Both the position numbers and the translations under genes were made by a program. A stretch of DNA of 39,891 bases. Source: Suillus spraguei. Its lineage: Eukaryota > Basidiomycota > Agaricomycetes > Boletales > Suillaceae. The DNA lies in the NCBI GenBank assembly GCA_016800925.1, contig JABCPU010000541.1, positions 1 through 39,891 of the forward strand, read 5' to 3'. Position 1 is the stretch's first letter. The number at the start of each line of letters is the position of its first letter. This document shows, piece after piece, positions 10,416 through 20,503 of the stretch. The notes under the pieces were generated by a model that searched no databases, was not told the origin of the DNA, and saw only the letters and a list, made by a program, of their open reading frames with translations.

Positions 10416-10420
10416 GGAGA
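10416..10420 (+). repeat. Target-site duplication GGAGA, right copy
   Basis: GGAGA directly follows the 3' LTR and matches 2810-2814. Minisatellite sequence continues from here. Confidence 0.8.
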
Positions 10421-10548
10421 TGGGAGACGGGAGACACAAGACAGGAGACACAAGATGGGAGATGGGAGACACAAGATGGGAGATGGGAGACAGGAGACTG
10501 GTAAGAGGAAATGAGAGACAGGAGACCAGTAACAGGAGATGGGACACT
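10416..10548 (+). repeat. Heptamer minisatellite, array 1 (right part)
   Basis: Continuation of the GGGAGAC-type array after the retrotransposon, with ACACAAGAT-type variants. It then degenerates through GGTAAGAGGAAAT to GGGACACTTGC. The same degenerate end occurs in array 2 just before 12250, which shows that the two arrays belong to homologous units. Confidence 0.9.
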
Positions 10549-10859
10549 TGCATGATTTTGTTGTGTGACAACTTGATACTGTTGCCCCCTATCAAAACTT
10601 GACACAAAAGATTTATTCAAGTTAATAGTTTCCAGTAAATAATTTAAAAAAATCAAATGCAATGACATGAGGATGAGATGGGCAATAAACTCACAAAGAT
10701 GGTGATGTGGTACTTTTACTTCTCTCAAAATATTGGTTAAAGTTATAATTTATTTCAAGACCTATTATCATTATTAAAGATAATTATTAGGATGAAGCCA
10801 AGGCCAGAAAGCCAAAAAGAGTGTGGGCAAAAGAGAATTATTGGGATGAAGCCAAGGCC

Positions 10860-10900
10860 AGGAAGGCAAAAAGAGTGCGAAGCACTCTTTTTGCCTTCCT
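10860..10900 (+). repeat. Perfect hairpin, 19-bp stem with GAA loop
   Basis: A 19-bp stem (10860-10878 with 10882-10900) encloses the loop GAA. Its core is GAGTGC-GAA-GCACTC. It follows an AATTATTGGGATGAAGCC head and belongs to a small family of hairpin modules in the composite repeat. Confidence 0.85.
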
Positions 10901-10946
10901 GTGCCTTGGGCAAACAGAATTATTAGGATGAAGCCTTGGCCAGGGA

Positions 10947-10975
10947 GCAAAAGGAGTGCGAAGCACTCCTTTTGC
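10947..10975 (+). repeat. Perfect hairpin, 13-bp stem with GAA loop
   Basis: Stem 10947-10959 pairs with 10963-10975 around GAA. The stem can extend outward with a mismatch. It is preceded by an AATTATTAGGATGAAGCC head at about 10917. The same hairpin closes copy 2 of the composite repeat at 12519-12547. Confidence 0.85.
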
Positions 10976-11664
10976 TTCCTGTGCTGAAGGCACAACGGGT
11001 GGTGGACTCGTCTAAGAAGAAAGGGAGAATGCGTGTGAAAGTTGTTGCTAGCTCGCATGGCTTTCGCGTAGGGCCATGTGGTTTTCGCTAAAGGCCACGT
11101 TTTTTCGGTTAGCTCGCTTAATTTCTCGTGTGGTTTTTTCAAGTGCCGACTGTTGTCCCATCGTGTAATTGTGTGATTGCGTGATTTGGTCACGTGACTG
11201 CTTAGCTGCCATGGGGGGTAAAACCAAATTATTAGGATGGAGCCAAGGGAGCCAAAGGGAGTGTGAAGCCAAAAGTGAAGCCAAAAAGGAGTGCAAAGGA
11301 GTGGAAAGCAAAAAAGGAGGGCAAGCAAAAAATGAGTGCAATTGCAGAAGACGGCTAATAGGGAAACTCATCAGGGGCTGGAAGGAGTGGTGGCACCATC
11401 AAAAGGCATGGTCAAGTTGTCAGGAACAGGTTGATACCTATGACAAGCTACTCCATCAGGCACCAATACCAGGGTGGAAGTTGCCAGCAGGCTGGAAGTG
11501 TCCTCCCCCACCCTCAGGAAAAATCCTCTGATAAATTTTTGTTAGGTTGATTATATTTTGGCTATCAAAGAATCTGAACTTTGTCATTTGAAAACTCATG
11601 TTATTTGTTTCAAAAGCGAGATGGGGGGACAGAAGAGCATGGGGAGGGGAGAATGAAGGCTTGG

Positions 11665-12249
11665 GAGGTGGGAGGTGGGAGGTGGGAGGTGGGAGGTGGG
11701 AGACAGGAGACGGGAGACGGGAGACGGGAGACGGGAGATGGGAGACGGGAGGTGGGAGGTGGGAGGTGGGAGGCAGGAGATGGGAGACACAAGATGGGAG
11801 ACGGGAGACAGGAGACACAAGATGGGAGATGGGAGATGGGAGACAGGAGACGGGAGACAGGAGACGGGAGACGGGAGACGGGAGACGGGAGACGGGAGAC
11901 GGGAGACGGGAGACGGGAGACGGGAGACGGGAGACGGGAGACGGGAGACGGGAGATGGGAGACAGGAGACAAGAGATGGGAGACGGGAGACAGGAGATGG
12001 GAGACGGGAGACAGGAGACAAGAGATGGGAGACGGGAGACGGGAGATGGGAGACAGGAGACAGGAGATGGGAGACGGGAGACAGGAGACGGGAGATGGGA
12101 GACAGGAGACAGGAGACGGGAGACGGGAGACGGGAGATGGGAGACACAAGACAGGAGACACAAGATGGGAGATGGGAGACAGCAGACAGGTAAGAGGAAA
12201 TAAGAGACAGGAGACCAGTAACAGGAGATGGGAGACAGGAGATGGGACA
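11665..12249 (+). repeat. GGGAGAC-type heptamer minisatellite, array 2
   Basis: About 585 bp of the same 7-bp unit. It starts with GGGAGGT variants, then GGGAGAC and AGGAGAC runs (purest at about 11856-11952), and ends with ACACAAGAT variants. As in array 1, both strands read open as seven-residue repeats, which is a property of the heptamer and not evidence of a gene. Confidence 0.97.
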
Positions 12250-12518
12250 CTTGCATGATTTTGTTGTGTGACAACTTAATACTGTTGGCCCCTATCAAAA
12301 CTTGACACAAAAGATTTATTCAAGTTAATAGTTTGCAGTAAATAATTTAAAAAATCAAAATCAAATGCAATGACATGAGGATGAGATGAGCAATAAACTC
12401 ACAAAGATGGTTATGTGGTACTTTTACTTCTCTCAAAATATTGGTTAAAGTTGTAATTTATTTCAAGACCTATTATCATTATTAAAGATAATTATTAGGA
12501 TGAAGCCTTAGCCAGGGA

Positions 12519-12547
12519 GCAAAAGGAGTGCGAAGCACTCCTTTTGC
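12519..12547 (+). repeat. Perfect hairpin, 13-bp stem with GAA loop (copy 2)
   Basis: The same stem sequence and GAA loop as at 10947-10975, close to the right end of composite repeat copy 2. A hairpin near one end is also a feature of Helitrons, but the other Helitron end signals are not convincing here. Confidence 0.85.
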
Positions 12548-12586
12548 TTCCTGTGCCGAAGGCACAACGGGTGGTGGACTCGTCTC

Positions 12587-13134
12587 TACAGTATTGGCGG
12601 GTGTTACACGTAACACAGTGGTAGCCTTCTACCCGACGATCCGGCTATTCCCGACCACTTCGTTAACAAGTATGTTGTGTTACATGAAACATTCTGAGTA
12701 TTACCGACATTCTGTGTTACATTCTTGAAGCGTTCTTTTTGTTCCTTGTGGAGCTCCGATGTACTGTGGAATATCATGTAAGTATTTGCAACAAGGTAGA
12801 CTCGGAAGTCAAAAACTGATAATTTCACTAGTACGTATCGTGGACACGCCTTGGCCACATGCATACGCCTGTACACGATAATCAGGACAATAATGGAGCA
12901 AACCAGGGGACAAAAGTACTAGTACTAGTCGCATAAATAAGTACCATATCAGGGGGTGACTCTAATAGCCTACTAGTAGTAGTCACTGGCGAGTCGTGGT
13001 AATAAGGCAATTTGAAAATTTGAAATACAATCATTGATACCACGTGGATTTTCCATTGCTACCAAGCTCTTCTCACTCTCTTCACCCTACAAACGGTCTA
13101 GACGACTTCTTGAGGTCTAGTTAGCACTCGAGGA
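12587..13134. other. Intergenic region upstream of Derlin
   Basis: No gene is seen. A short palindrome (GTGTTAC, two bases, GTAACAC) lies near 12602. The Derlin promoter must lie here. No TATA box can be assigned with confidence. Confidence 0.4.
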
Positions 13135-14044
13135 ATGCCTGTCGGAATTGAAGCATGGTTGACCCAGATTCCACCAATAACGCGTGCTTGGCTAGCATTA
13201 TCTGTTGCCACGAGTCTAGCAGTGGTATGAAGGCGGATGCTCAATTCATCGTGACGAAACTGACGTGTTCCTAAGCAATGTCAACTCGTGACACCTCTAC
13301 AACTGTATTTTAGTTTTAAATCTGCTTTTACCAATGTGCAGGTGAGTTTTTTTGACCTGAGGCAACGTCTTGTGTGCATGCTAATAGAGAGTGCAGCCAT
13401 GGCGCATGGCCACGACTTTCTTTTACTTCGGATCGATATCTCTCGACTTCGTATTCCATCTTTTCTTTTTGTGAGTTCTACTGTTGATTTCTATCAATTA
13501 AAATATTGACTTTCATGGATTCTAGTATGCGATATAGTCGAATGTTGGAGGAATCCTCGTTTGCGAATAGAAAAGCTGATTACTTTTGGTTGCTTCTGCT
13601 GTCATCTGTGATGCTATTGGTGAGTTACATCAACTTCTCGTCGCCTGCGTCTTAACCTTTGTGGTACAGGTCATGTCGCCTTTATTCAACCTTCCATTTC
13701 TCTCCTCCTCGCTCGCCTTCGTGCCCATATATATGTGGTCCCGTCGACATCCGTCCACGCCGATATCGCTATTTGGATTGTTCACAATCTCAGCGCCGTA
13801 CTTGCCATTAGCCCTTGTGATTTTCTCCTGGGTAATAAGTGGAACGTGGAAGGCGGCGGCAGGAGATCTAATTGGGTGTGCGGTCGGTCACATTGCATGG
13901 TTCCTGCGGGATGTTTGGCCAAGAGAGATGGTTGGAGGGTATTCGCTTCTAACTGAGGCACCTGATGGGCTGTAAGTGTTTCCCGATGAACGAAATGGGT
14001 CATGCTTATACTGTTACAGGAGGAGATTATTTGGAGACCTCTGA
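13135..14044 (+). CDS. DER1: Derlin (ER-associated degradation membrane protein)
   Basis: Derlins are rhomboid-like pseudoproteases in the ER membrane that help move misfolded proteins to the cytosol for proteasomal destruction with the HRD ligase and Cdc48. Six exons (13135-13224, 13276-13341, 13397-13470, 13526-13619, 13670-13971, 14020-14044) splice in frame to 216 residues. The N-terminus has the hallmark PPITRAWLALSVATSL, then FFYFGSISLDFVFHLFF, MRYSRMLEESSF and the WSRRHP...GLFTISAPYLP core, and GHIAWFLRDVWP near the end. Several hydrophobic segments are visible. The start is the first ATG before the conserved N-terminus. The last short exon (ending RRLFGDL) rests on a good GTAAGT donor; without it the protein would stop three bases later at 13973-13975. 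Length and order fit the family. Confidence 0.92.
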
Positions 14045-14556
14045 GCGATCTTCAGTGTGTTTGGCATCTTTTGTTCCTTATTTGAGAAGAAAGAGCGGCA
14101 TTGTTACCGAGTTGAATCATTATGAATTCGTTGCTTTTGATGAATCAATGTCCTTACGTCCTGCAGTCGGGACCGGTGATAGCGCCTTTTGGTATCTAAA
14201 CTCATATGTGTCATACGTGTCATTAACCTTGACTCTTTTACAACACATTTCGCTGTCAACAAATCTCATCATTTTGTACTGTCTTGGGTTGGCCTCAGGA
14301 AGAGACTTCACGAATGTCATGAGTGTCCGAGGTCCGCTCGGGAGCAATATTACCCTGGCGTCCTTGGGAAAGGGCTGTCACTCTAAACAACATAACTTTT
14401 GTCATCATAGCTGGCGGTGAGCTCAAGGCAGTCCTTGTTTATCTTTCTTTCTTGCCTGTTGTTTTTCTACCACTCTCGTCACTGTTTCTTGTGGTTGTTT
14501 CAAGTTATACCTAGTCTGTCCAAGTTGCTGTACAGTCTAAGGGCCCCCAGGTGGCT
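14045..14556. other. Derlin to NDK-fold intergenic region
   Basis: About 510 bp between the Derlin stop and the next start codon. Open frames here have no recognisable product or consistent splice pattern. It probably holds the Derlin 3' UTR and the promoter/5' UTR of the downstream gene. Confidence 0.4.
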
Positions 14557-16674
14557 ATGACCTCGCAATCCCCATCCCCTGCCAGTCCAATCGAGTTATA
14601 CGACCCACCTCACGACCATAATGGACTTCTTCATTCCTCGAATGGGATGCATTCAGTTGCATCTCCCTCAGCCAAGTTGACACGAACTGTCGCGATAATC
14701 AAGACAAACGCGTTGGAGCAGCGTCTAGACATTGAACATCGTCTGATGGAGGCAAATTTCGAGGTATGTGTGCTAATTTCGTGAATTTATATGCTTCGCC
14801 CTTGTATCGCGCATCAGTATCTGTCTTTCAAATATAACACGTGAAATACGTTCACAGTCGCGTTTATGAATTTTTGGAGTTCTTGATTTGAGATGCAATA
14901 ATTGATTCACCATGCCTTCTAGATAGTCAAAGAACGCCAAATGGAGTTTGATACAGAGACGGATCCGGACACATTCTTCGAGCTTTTCGGCGATGATGCC
15001 CGGTTCCTTGACGAGTGAGTACCATTTCGATAACTATTTGGTAACAGTGTTATTCATCCCAAAACCCTTTCTATTGTATCTCCCACCATTTGAAACCTAT
15101 TTAGTGGTCCAGTCTGGGTCTACGTTCTTGAGCGCAGACGCGCAGTCCAAGTTCTCCTCACGCTAATGCCTTCACTCAATGACGCAATAATAGGTGCAAA
15201 GCATGAAGAGCAAGCAGAAATTCAAATAGCATCTCTATTTGCCTCCAGCCCTCCTTTTCCCACCAACGATCTCCCTGCAACCGATGAAGAGCTGGCTTCA
15301 AGTGACGAATTCGACCCCGGTTCTGTGCGCTCGATTGACTCTGCGATCCTGGAAGCTCTCAAGCTAGGTTTGAGTGCCCCTCCAGGCGTGTTCACACCAT
15401 CCTCTGGGTCTTCAGATATGCGTGCACCACAATTTTCAGCACGCCCGAGCCTTAGTTCCAATGGATCACCCAATGGAAAGCAATCCTTTCGTGCACGGCC
15501 ACTTCCAAAAACGCATCTGACTCCTGATATTTCTCCACGCACAACAAAAGCCGCCCTTCTTCGCCAAGGGCTGGCTACGGACGGGTCCAAAGCATCTCCA
15601 CTCAAATCACGGATGTCCTTAGCTAGTACTGGTCGCATCCCACTTCCTCGCAGGGAAAAAGAGAACGCAGCGGAGAAGGAGATGGAGAAAGAGAGGATCA
15701 AGAAGACGTTTGCAGGCGTTCCAGGCCACAAGCGCTCTGAGACGCTCACCGTTGCGTCTACTGCACCACCCACCATCACGCCGAGGTTGACCAAAGCAGC
15801 TGCCCTACGGTTGGGCCTTGCCCAGCCCGTTTTACCTCCTGGGCGGAGGCGTTCATCGATAGCTGGTTCAGTCACAAATGAAAAAGCAGCAGTGAGCTCC
15901 AACGGGGCTGTTGCCTCATCGCAGAAATCTCGTTTACCTAGCGATGCTGATGGAGAAGGTGAAGACACGGAGACCGAGCGAGGGCGCGAACGCAAAAATA
16001 TTTTTGACGGTGTTCCTGGGCACAAGCGTCGCCAGTCGATATCTGTCGCAAGTACAACTGAAGCTCCGTCTATAGTACCCAGAACCAACAGGACTGCAGC
16101 TCTCAGAAAGCAGGGCGGACCTCCCCCGAGTAGTTTCATGTGTAAGTCCTTGACGGCAGCTTTTTTCTCTTCATTTCTCTCTACACAATGGGATACTTTA
16201 CAGTCGTTCGATTTTTTAAGTTCGTCACTGACGTAGTGAACATTTTTAGTCCGCACACCGTCCGCTCCCAAGGTGCCTGGCAGTGTCGGCATTCAGTCGA
16301 GAAGCAGCTCTTCTCTCAGTGCTTATCCTGACAGTGTCGGAATAGACTCTGCTACTCGGACCCATTCAAGTTCCACGGCACCGTCTCGGGCATCTTCCCG
16401 TATCTCCCACGTCGCGCCGAGGGCAAGCTTAGACAACACCAGTAACTATTCTTCTCAAGCTTCTGAGAGTTCTGCGGTGAGCACTACGAGCACTGCTAGC
16501 GTGGATGAGCTCGACAGAGCCGCATCATCTCAACGATCGGTGCGCCGTCTGAGCAGCCTCCAGGCTCCCTCTATCGCTCCTCGCGCCAACAAGAGTGCCA
16601 TTCTCAGGGCTCAAAAGGCGGCAGCAGAAGCGGCCAAACCAAAGAGCCCTTGGGCCAATGCTTCTAAGCGGTAG
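14557..16674 (+). CDS. NDK-fold domain protein with long low-complexity tail
   Basis: Four exons (14557-14763, 14923-15014, 15105-16141, 16250-16674) splice in frame to 586 residues. Residues about 30-130 match the nucleoside diphosphate kinase fold: KLTRTVAIIKTNAL at the first strand, NFEIVKERQMEF, then GPVWVYVLERRRAVQVLLTLM. The segment that carries the catalytic histidine in true NDKs is not recognisable, so kinase activity is doubtful. The remaining 450 residues are Ser/Ala/Pro-rich with four variants of a short motif (PRTTKAALLRQGL, PRLTKAAALRLGL, PRTNRTAALRKQG, PRANKSAILRAQK) and two GVPGHKR boxes followed by Ser/Thr. These look like repeated docking or phosphorylation motifs (inference). 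The ATG at 14557 is the first in frame with the domain. Confidence 0.85.
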
Positions 16675-17655
16675 GGGTGATGTACACGACAGTCAAGGGA
16701 TTAAACGACCGGGTGGGACTGGCGTATGAGTGGTGTGTGGTTCTTATTTTATGCTTCATTTACGTGAAGTATCCTGCCTTCTGGTCTTGATTTCAGGATA
16801 TATCTACTATGTGCACTATTCCTCGTTTCTTACGGCTGCGATCACGAAACATACGTATTTATTCCCTTTGTATATGCACCCATTTATAGTATCTTCACTC
16901 GCGTCTTTCACAGGTCTATACTCCCCTGCTTGCCGTTCCTTGATTGTTTCCTTGTTTTTATAGTTTCTTCACATGCTGGTCATGTGTCCCCATATGTCAA
17001 TATAAATAATGTGGTGTTTTGATACGACATGAAACGCTCGGTTGCAGATCTCAGAAGTTCTTCTGGCGAGTAGGTTTGACTTGCAAGCAAGTATGCTGTC
17101 TCGCTATTGTCCAGTTCAACTCAAACTTTATTCTACAGTTTTTTGCCTTTTCTCCTGGCAGATGGGTCTTCAAGTTACCTTGCATTATCAATGAAGCAGA
17201 TCTCAGCGCTGCGCCGGCGCAAGCGTGCCAAGTCACACGATAAAGCATGCATGTTCAAGTACCTCCTGATCAGCTGAACGGGCGTACCATACATGAGTGA
17301 GGAATCACAAGCTCATGGCATCTAGGCTTAACTCGTATGGGTAAGACTTAACTTTGGATTTGGTGCGTATACGAATTTAGGTCGACATCCGTATTTTACA
17401 TCCTCAGTAGAGGTGGTATGCACGTGCTCAATGATATTATTGAGGACGGTGGCGACCATGGTATGGTCTACACCACAATCATTTTCTAATACAATCTTAT
17501 CTCTTCGTCCGAATTAATCCTTCTTGACCCTTCAATGTCGTTCCGGCTCCACTAGTGGCGCTCTGCAGAGTTCAAATACTAGGTCTAGCGGGAGATGAGC
17601 TCCTTGTGCAGCTATAAGGTCTGCTTGAGAAGTCCACCCACGCACTGCCCTAATC
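16675..17655. other. P450-1 upstream region, part of the duplicated block
   Basis: Non-coding. From about 16862 it is homologous to the reverse complement of 35260-36006, including the 16980-17240 stretch. The shared open frames here reflect duplicated DNA, not genes. The promoter of the first P450 should lie in 17250-17655. Confidence 0.6.
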
Positions 17656-19933
17656 ATGGTCCCTGCAATTGAGGGTCGCCTTGCCATCCTCGCCATCTTC
17701 CCTATTTCCTTTGTTGTCGTCACTGCCCTCAGGCAGTTTATTAAGAACAGGCAGTCCAAACATTCCCTTCCTCCTGGCCCAGTGCCAATTCCACTGTTAG
17801 GGAATATCCTATCCATCGATACCAAAAAACCGTGGTTGACTTACACTCAATGGCAAGCTATTTATGGTATGTGGAAACACAGTCGTTTCATTTTGTGCTG
17901 CAAATAATTCCCTCAGGGGACTTGGTATTCGTGCGGATTCTAGACCAGAATGCGGTGGTGATCAATTCTCAGCATATTGCACAAGCTTTACTGGATAAGC
18001 GGTCTGCGATTTACTCCGATCGGCCTTACATAGCCACAGCTGAGCCGTGTGTTCTTTTGATATTCACGTATTCAATCAATCTGATATTCAGACAGATGTG
18101 GCTGGTCATTCAACTTTGCACTCATAGGGTATAATGATGAATGGCGTCGTTGCCGACAACTCTTCCAGCAAACTTTCCGTCCTGACTCTGCACTCAAGTT
18201 TCGTCCGATGCAGATGAGATGTGTTCGCGAAATGATCGTCAATCTAATTGATGACCCTCAACATTATCATTCCCACTTTGCAACGTCAGTCGATGTGTTT
18301 GGAGATATCAAGCGATTATTAAGTTATCCACAGGTTCTCGTCATCAGTTGCAATGTTTACCGTATACGGCTACCAGCTCCGCGCTCGTGATGATCCCATG
18401 GTTCATATCTTGGAAAATGCACTTACCATCAGCCTTAAGGTAATGACCCCAGAGCGAGCAGCCCTGCTTAAGGCCTTCCCCTTCTGTAAGCTCAGCGTTC
18501 TTTCTCATGGAAAACATTTACGTTCTGTATGTCACACAGTGCTGAAGTTGCCTGACTGGTGTTGGGGATCCTCATACAAACGCGATGCCCGAACTTCGGC
18601 CAATCGCATGAGAGAAATGACGAACGTGCCATATCAGTACACGCAGCAGCATATGGTAGGTCTTCGTTAGCTTTGTCCCAGACACTGACTCTATACATGC
18701 AAAGACCGACGGCTTGTCACTTGGACAGTCGTCAATGGTAGCGGAGAATTTGCAACGGATGGAGAAGCAAGATGATGCATCCAAACAAATGTTGGAGACT
18801 ACTTTGAAGAAAACCGCTACTACTGCTATGGCAGGTTCGTCATCTTATACGAGGGACGTTATGCTCTTGACAAATGCATGCTATGCAGGTTCATATGAGA
18901 CGGTCAGCAGATGTCCAAACCATATTTTGTGTCTCTCAATCTCTTTACAGACTACTTCAACCCTGATGGCGTTTGCTCTTGCTATGGTGTCTTATCCAGA
19001 TGTTCAGCGACGCGCACAGGCGGAGATCGACTCAGTGATCGGAAGAGATCGCTTACCTATATTTGAAGACAGAGCATCATTACCATACGTTGAATCAATT
19101 CTGCGGGAGACTTTGCGATGGCAGCCTGTTGGACCCCTTGGTAGGTTTCTTCGTTGAGTTATCTCGCCTTCGCTAATGACAGTCTTATAGGAATACCACA
19201 TGCCACCTCGTGTGATGATATGTACGATGGCTACTTCATTCCAAAAGGTCTGGTGTTTTCGTCTAGCGAAAGAATTAATTGTAATATTATACATTAGGAA
19301 CGACCGTCATATACAATATATGGTCAGATATTAGGATCCTCCCCAGCTTTCAGGACACTGACATCACATCACAGGGGCATTTCACGAGATGAAAAGCGCT
19401 ATCCTGATGCATCCCGTTTCATGCCAGAGAGGTTCTTGGACGTCAACGGAGCGTTGACTGATGACGACCCTGCAAGATATGCTTTTGGCTCAGGCCGGCG
19501 TGCATGTCCAGGTTGGTTGAGTTATTTTGCTGTTGTATGACATGCGATGAGTCAATTTTTAATCAGGCCGGTACATTGCCGATGCTTCTCTGTGGTCCGC
19601 TATTGCGACCATGCTGGCCACGGTCGAATTTTCTTTTGCCAAGGACGACCAGGGCAAAATGATTGACTTCATTCCGCAATTCACGACGGGACTCTCTCAG
19701 TATTTCGTTTCCTTGTATCGTTCTATCTTCTTGTCACTAATAATTTCGTCGTTTTAGCTCCGTGATGGTCTTCCCTTGTGATATTTCACCACGTTCTCAT
19801 ATCCATGCAGAACAAGTTGTGGATCTTCTCTGAACTGGATTGTAGTATGTATATAAAGAATTGTCTGTCAGAAAGTAGGTTTCAACACAATGGAATACCC
19901 CAAGCTGTAGTGATATGAATCGAATGAAGCATA
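16862..19933 (+). repeat. Segmental inverted duplication, left arm (P450-1 block)
   Basis: About 3.07 kb covering upstream sequence, the whole P450 gene and about 100 bp of 3' flank. It is matched in inverted orientation by 32980-36006. Exon-intron structure and intron sequences are conserved between arms, so this is a DNA-level duplication and not retroposition. The breakpoints were read by eye and could be off by some tens of bases. Confidence 0.85.
17656..19833 (+). CDS. Cytochrome P450 monooxygenase, copy 1
   Basis: A microsomal E-class P450 of 521 residues, resembling the fungal OrdA/CYP64-type group; the substrate is unknown. Thirteen exons splice in frame: 17656-17866, 17917-18048, 18092-18284, 18334-18485, 18540-18655, 18705-18834, 18889-18902, 18951-19140, 19191-19247, 19298-19322, 19375-19511, 19567-19699, 19758-19833. 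An N-terminal membrane anchor (LAILAIFPISFVVVTAL) precedes the LPPGP hinge. GYNDEWRRCR matches the helix-C region. The I-helix reads AGSYETTTS, ExxR is ETLR (E369, R372), and the heme loop is FGSGRRACPG with C451 as heme ligand. Exon 7 is a 14-nt microexon. An intact paralog lies inverted at 33080-35259 and a ruined one at 37940-39891. It needs a P450 reductase encoded elsewhere. Confidence 0.92.
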
Positions 19934-20503
19934 TACATACAGTTGAAATGCATACCGATTGGACCACCAAAATAAGACGATAATTGTCACATAACTGTGA
20001 CACATGTGATCTCCGCCAGAAATTGAAAGAGGTTTACTGTCAATGGGAGAAAGATCAAGATCTGAGATGGCCGAGTAAGTACCCCCGTTATAGGCCCAGG
20101 CCGGTGGTGGTCATACTCGGACTAGGGCTCTCAAATCATGCATATGGTTCAGTGCAGTCGAATTTCAGTGCTGAAGCGCTGACTCATGGCCCACAGGTTG
20201 TACGGCTGTGGCGTCACGTTCCAGAAGAACTGAACAACGAACCCACGAGACAATTGCAATTGGATTCTTTTCGTCATTTCAATTCTATGATGCTTGTTTG
20301 CATTTGGCAGTGCTGCCTCGACTTCTTGCAGTGAGAAGAAGTCGATGATTATTGGACGATTGGAATTTCGAAAGTTCTTTCTTCTGCCGAATGTGCTTGT
20401 TTGCAGTTGGCAGTGCAATACATATGGCCTCCTCAAGGCTTGTGATATATTGAGTAGCCCGTTATTTTCCAATACCCTTACTTCCCCTCAACTGCTATTC
20501 ACA
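19834..20503. other. Region between P450-1 and the NLR-like gene
   Basis: The first 100 bp belong to the duplicated P450 block. Further on, a 9-bp inverted repeat (CGACTTCTT / AAGAAGTCG, about 20318-20343) sits between two near-copies of a TGCTTGTTTGCA-TTGGCAGTGC sequence (about 20290 and 20395). No gene is seen. The NLR-like gene's promoter should lie here. Confidence 0.4.

Larger units (their letters stand above)
1580..11015 (+). repeat. Composite repeat unit, copy 1 (split by the chromovirus)
   Basis: From GCTAGCTCGC at 1580 to a GGACTCGTCT-type end near 11015, this unit matches copy 2 (11047-12586) segment by segment. The order is a TTTCG-rich head, a GTCACGTGAC palindrome, AATTATTAGGATG modules, a GGAAGTTGCCAGCAGGCTGG-type block, the 7-bp minisatellite, an A/T-rich block after GGGACACTTGCATG, and hairpins of the form GAGTGC-GAA-GCACTC. 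The retrotransposon at 2815-10415 interrupts the minisatellite part. Copy 1 lacks an internal segment of roughly 140 bp that copy 2 has (about 11328-11470). It carries one extra hairpin module near its end. No transposase or Rep/helicase frame is visible, so the unit is non-autonomous if it is mobile at all. Confidence 0.75.
11047..12586 (+). repeat. Composite repeat unit, copy 2 (uninterrupted)
   Basis: This runs from GCTAGCTCGC at 11047 to the GGACTCGTCT end near 12586, head-to-tail with copy 1 and about 31 bp after it. It holds the head segment, the GTCACGTGAC palindrome (11189-11198), the GGAAGTTGCCAGCAGGCTGG-type block, the second minisatellite (11665-12249), the A/T-rich block and one GAA-loop hairpin. 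No protein of its own is supported; every long open frame comes from the 7-bp repeat. Confidence 0.78.

Noticed and set aside
10860..11015. Helitron 3' end based on the GAA-loop hairpin and a CTAA after GACTCGT
   Set aside because: The second unit lacks CTRR at the equivalent place, the hairpin lies more than 30 bp from the supposed end, and no TC 5' end or Rep/helicase is seen.
11456..12310. Long repetitive open frames over the second minisatellite
   Set aside because: Same cause as for the first array. The frames are products of the heptamer, with no conserved domain or gene context.
12601..12620. TGTTAC...GTAACA-like motif as a solo LTR end
   Set aside because: It is only a short palindrome (GTGTTAC, 2-nt spacer, GTAACAC). 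None of the 472-bp LTR sequence is present beside it.
15222..16292. Minus-strand open frame of 356 codons opposite the NDK-fold gene
   Set aside because: It is a shadow of the + strand coding exon. The + strand shows a domain, correct splice phases and repeated motifs, and the minus strand shows none.
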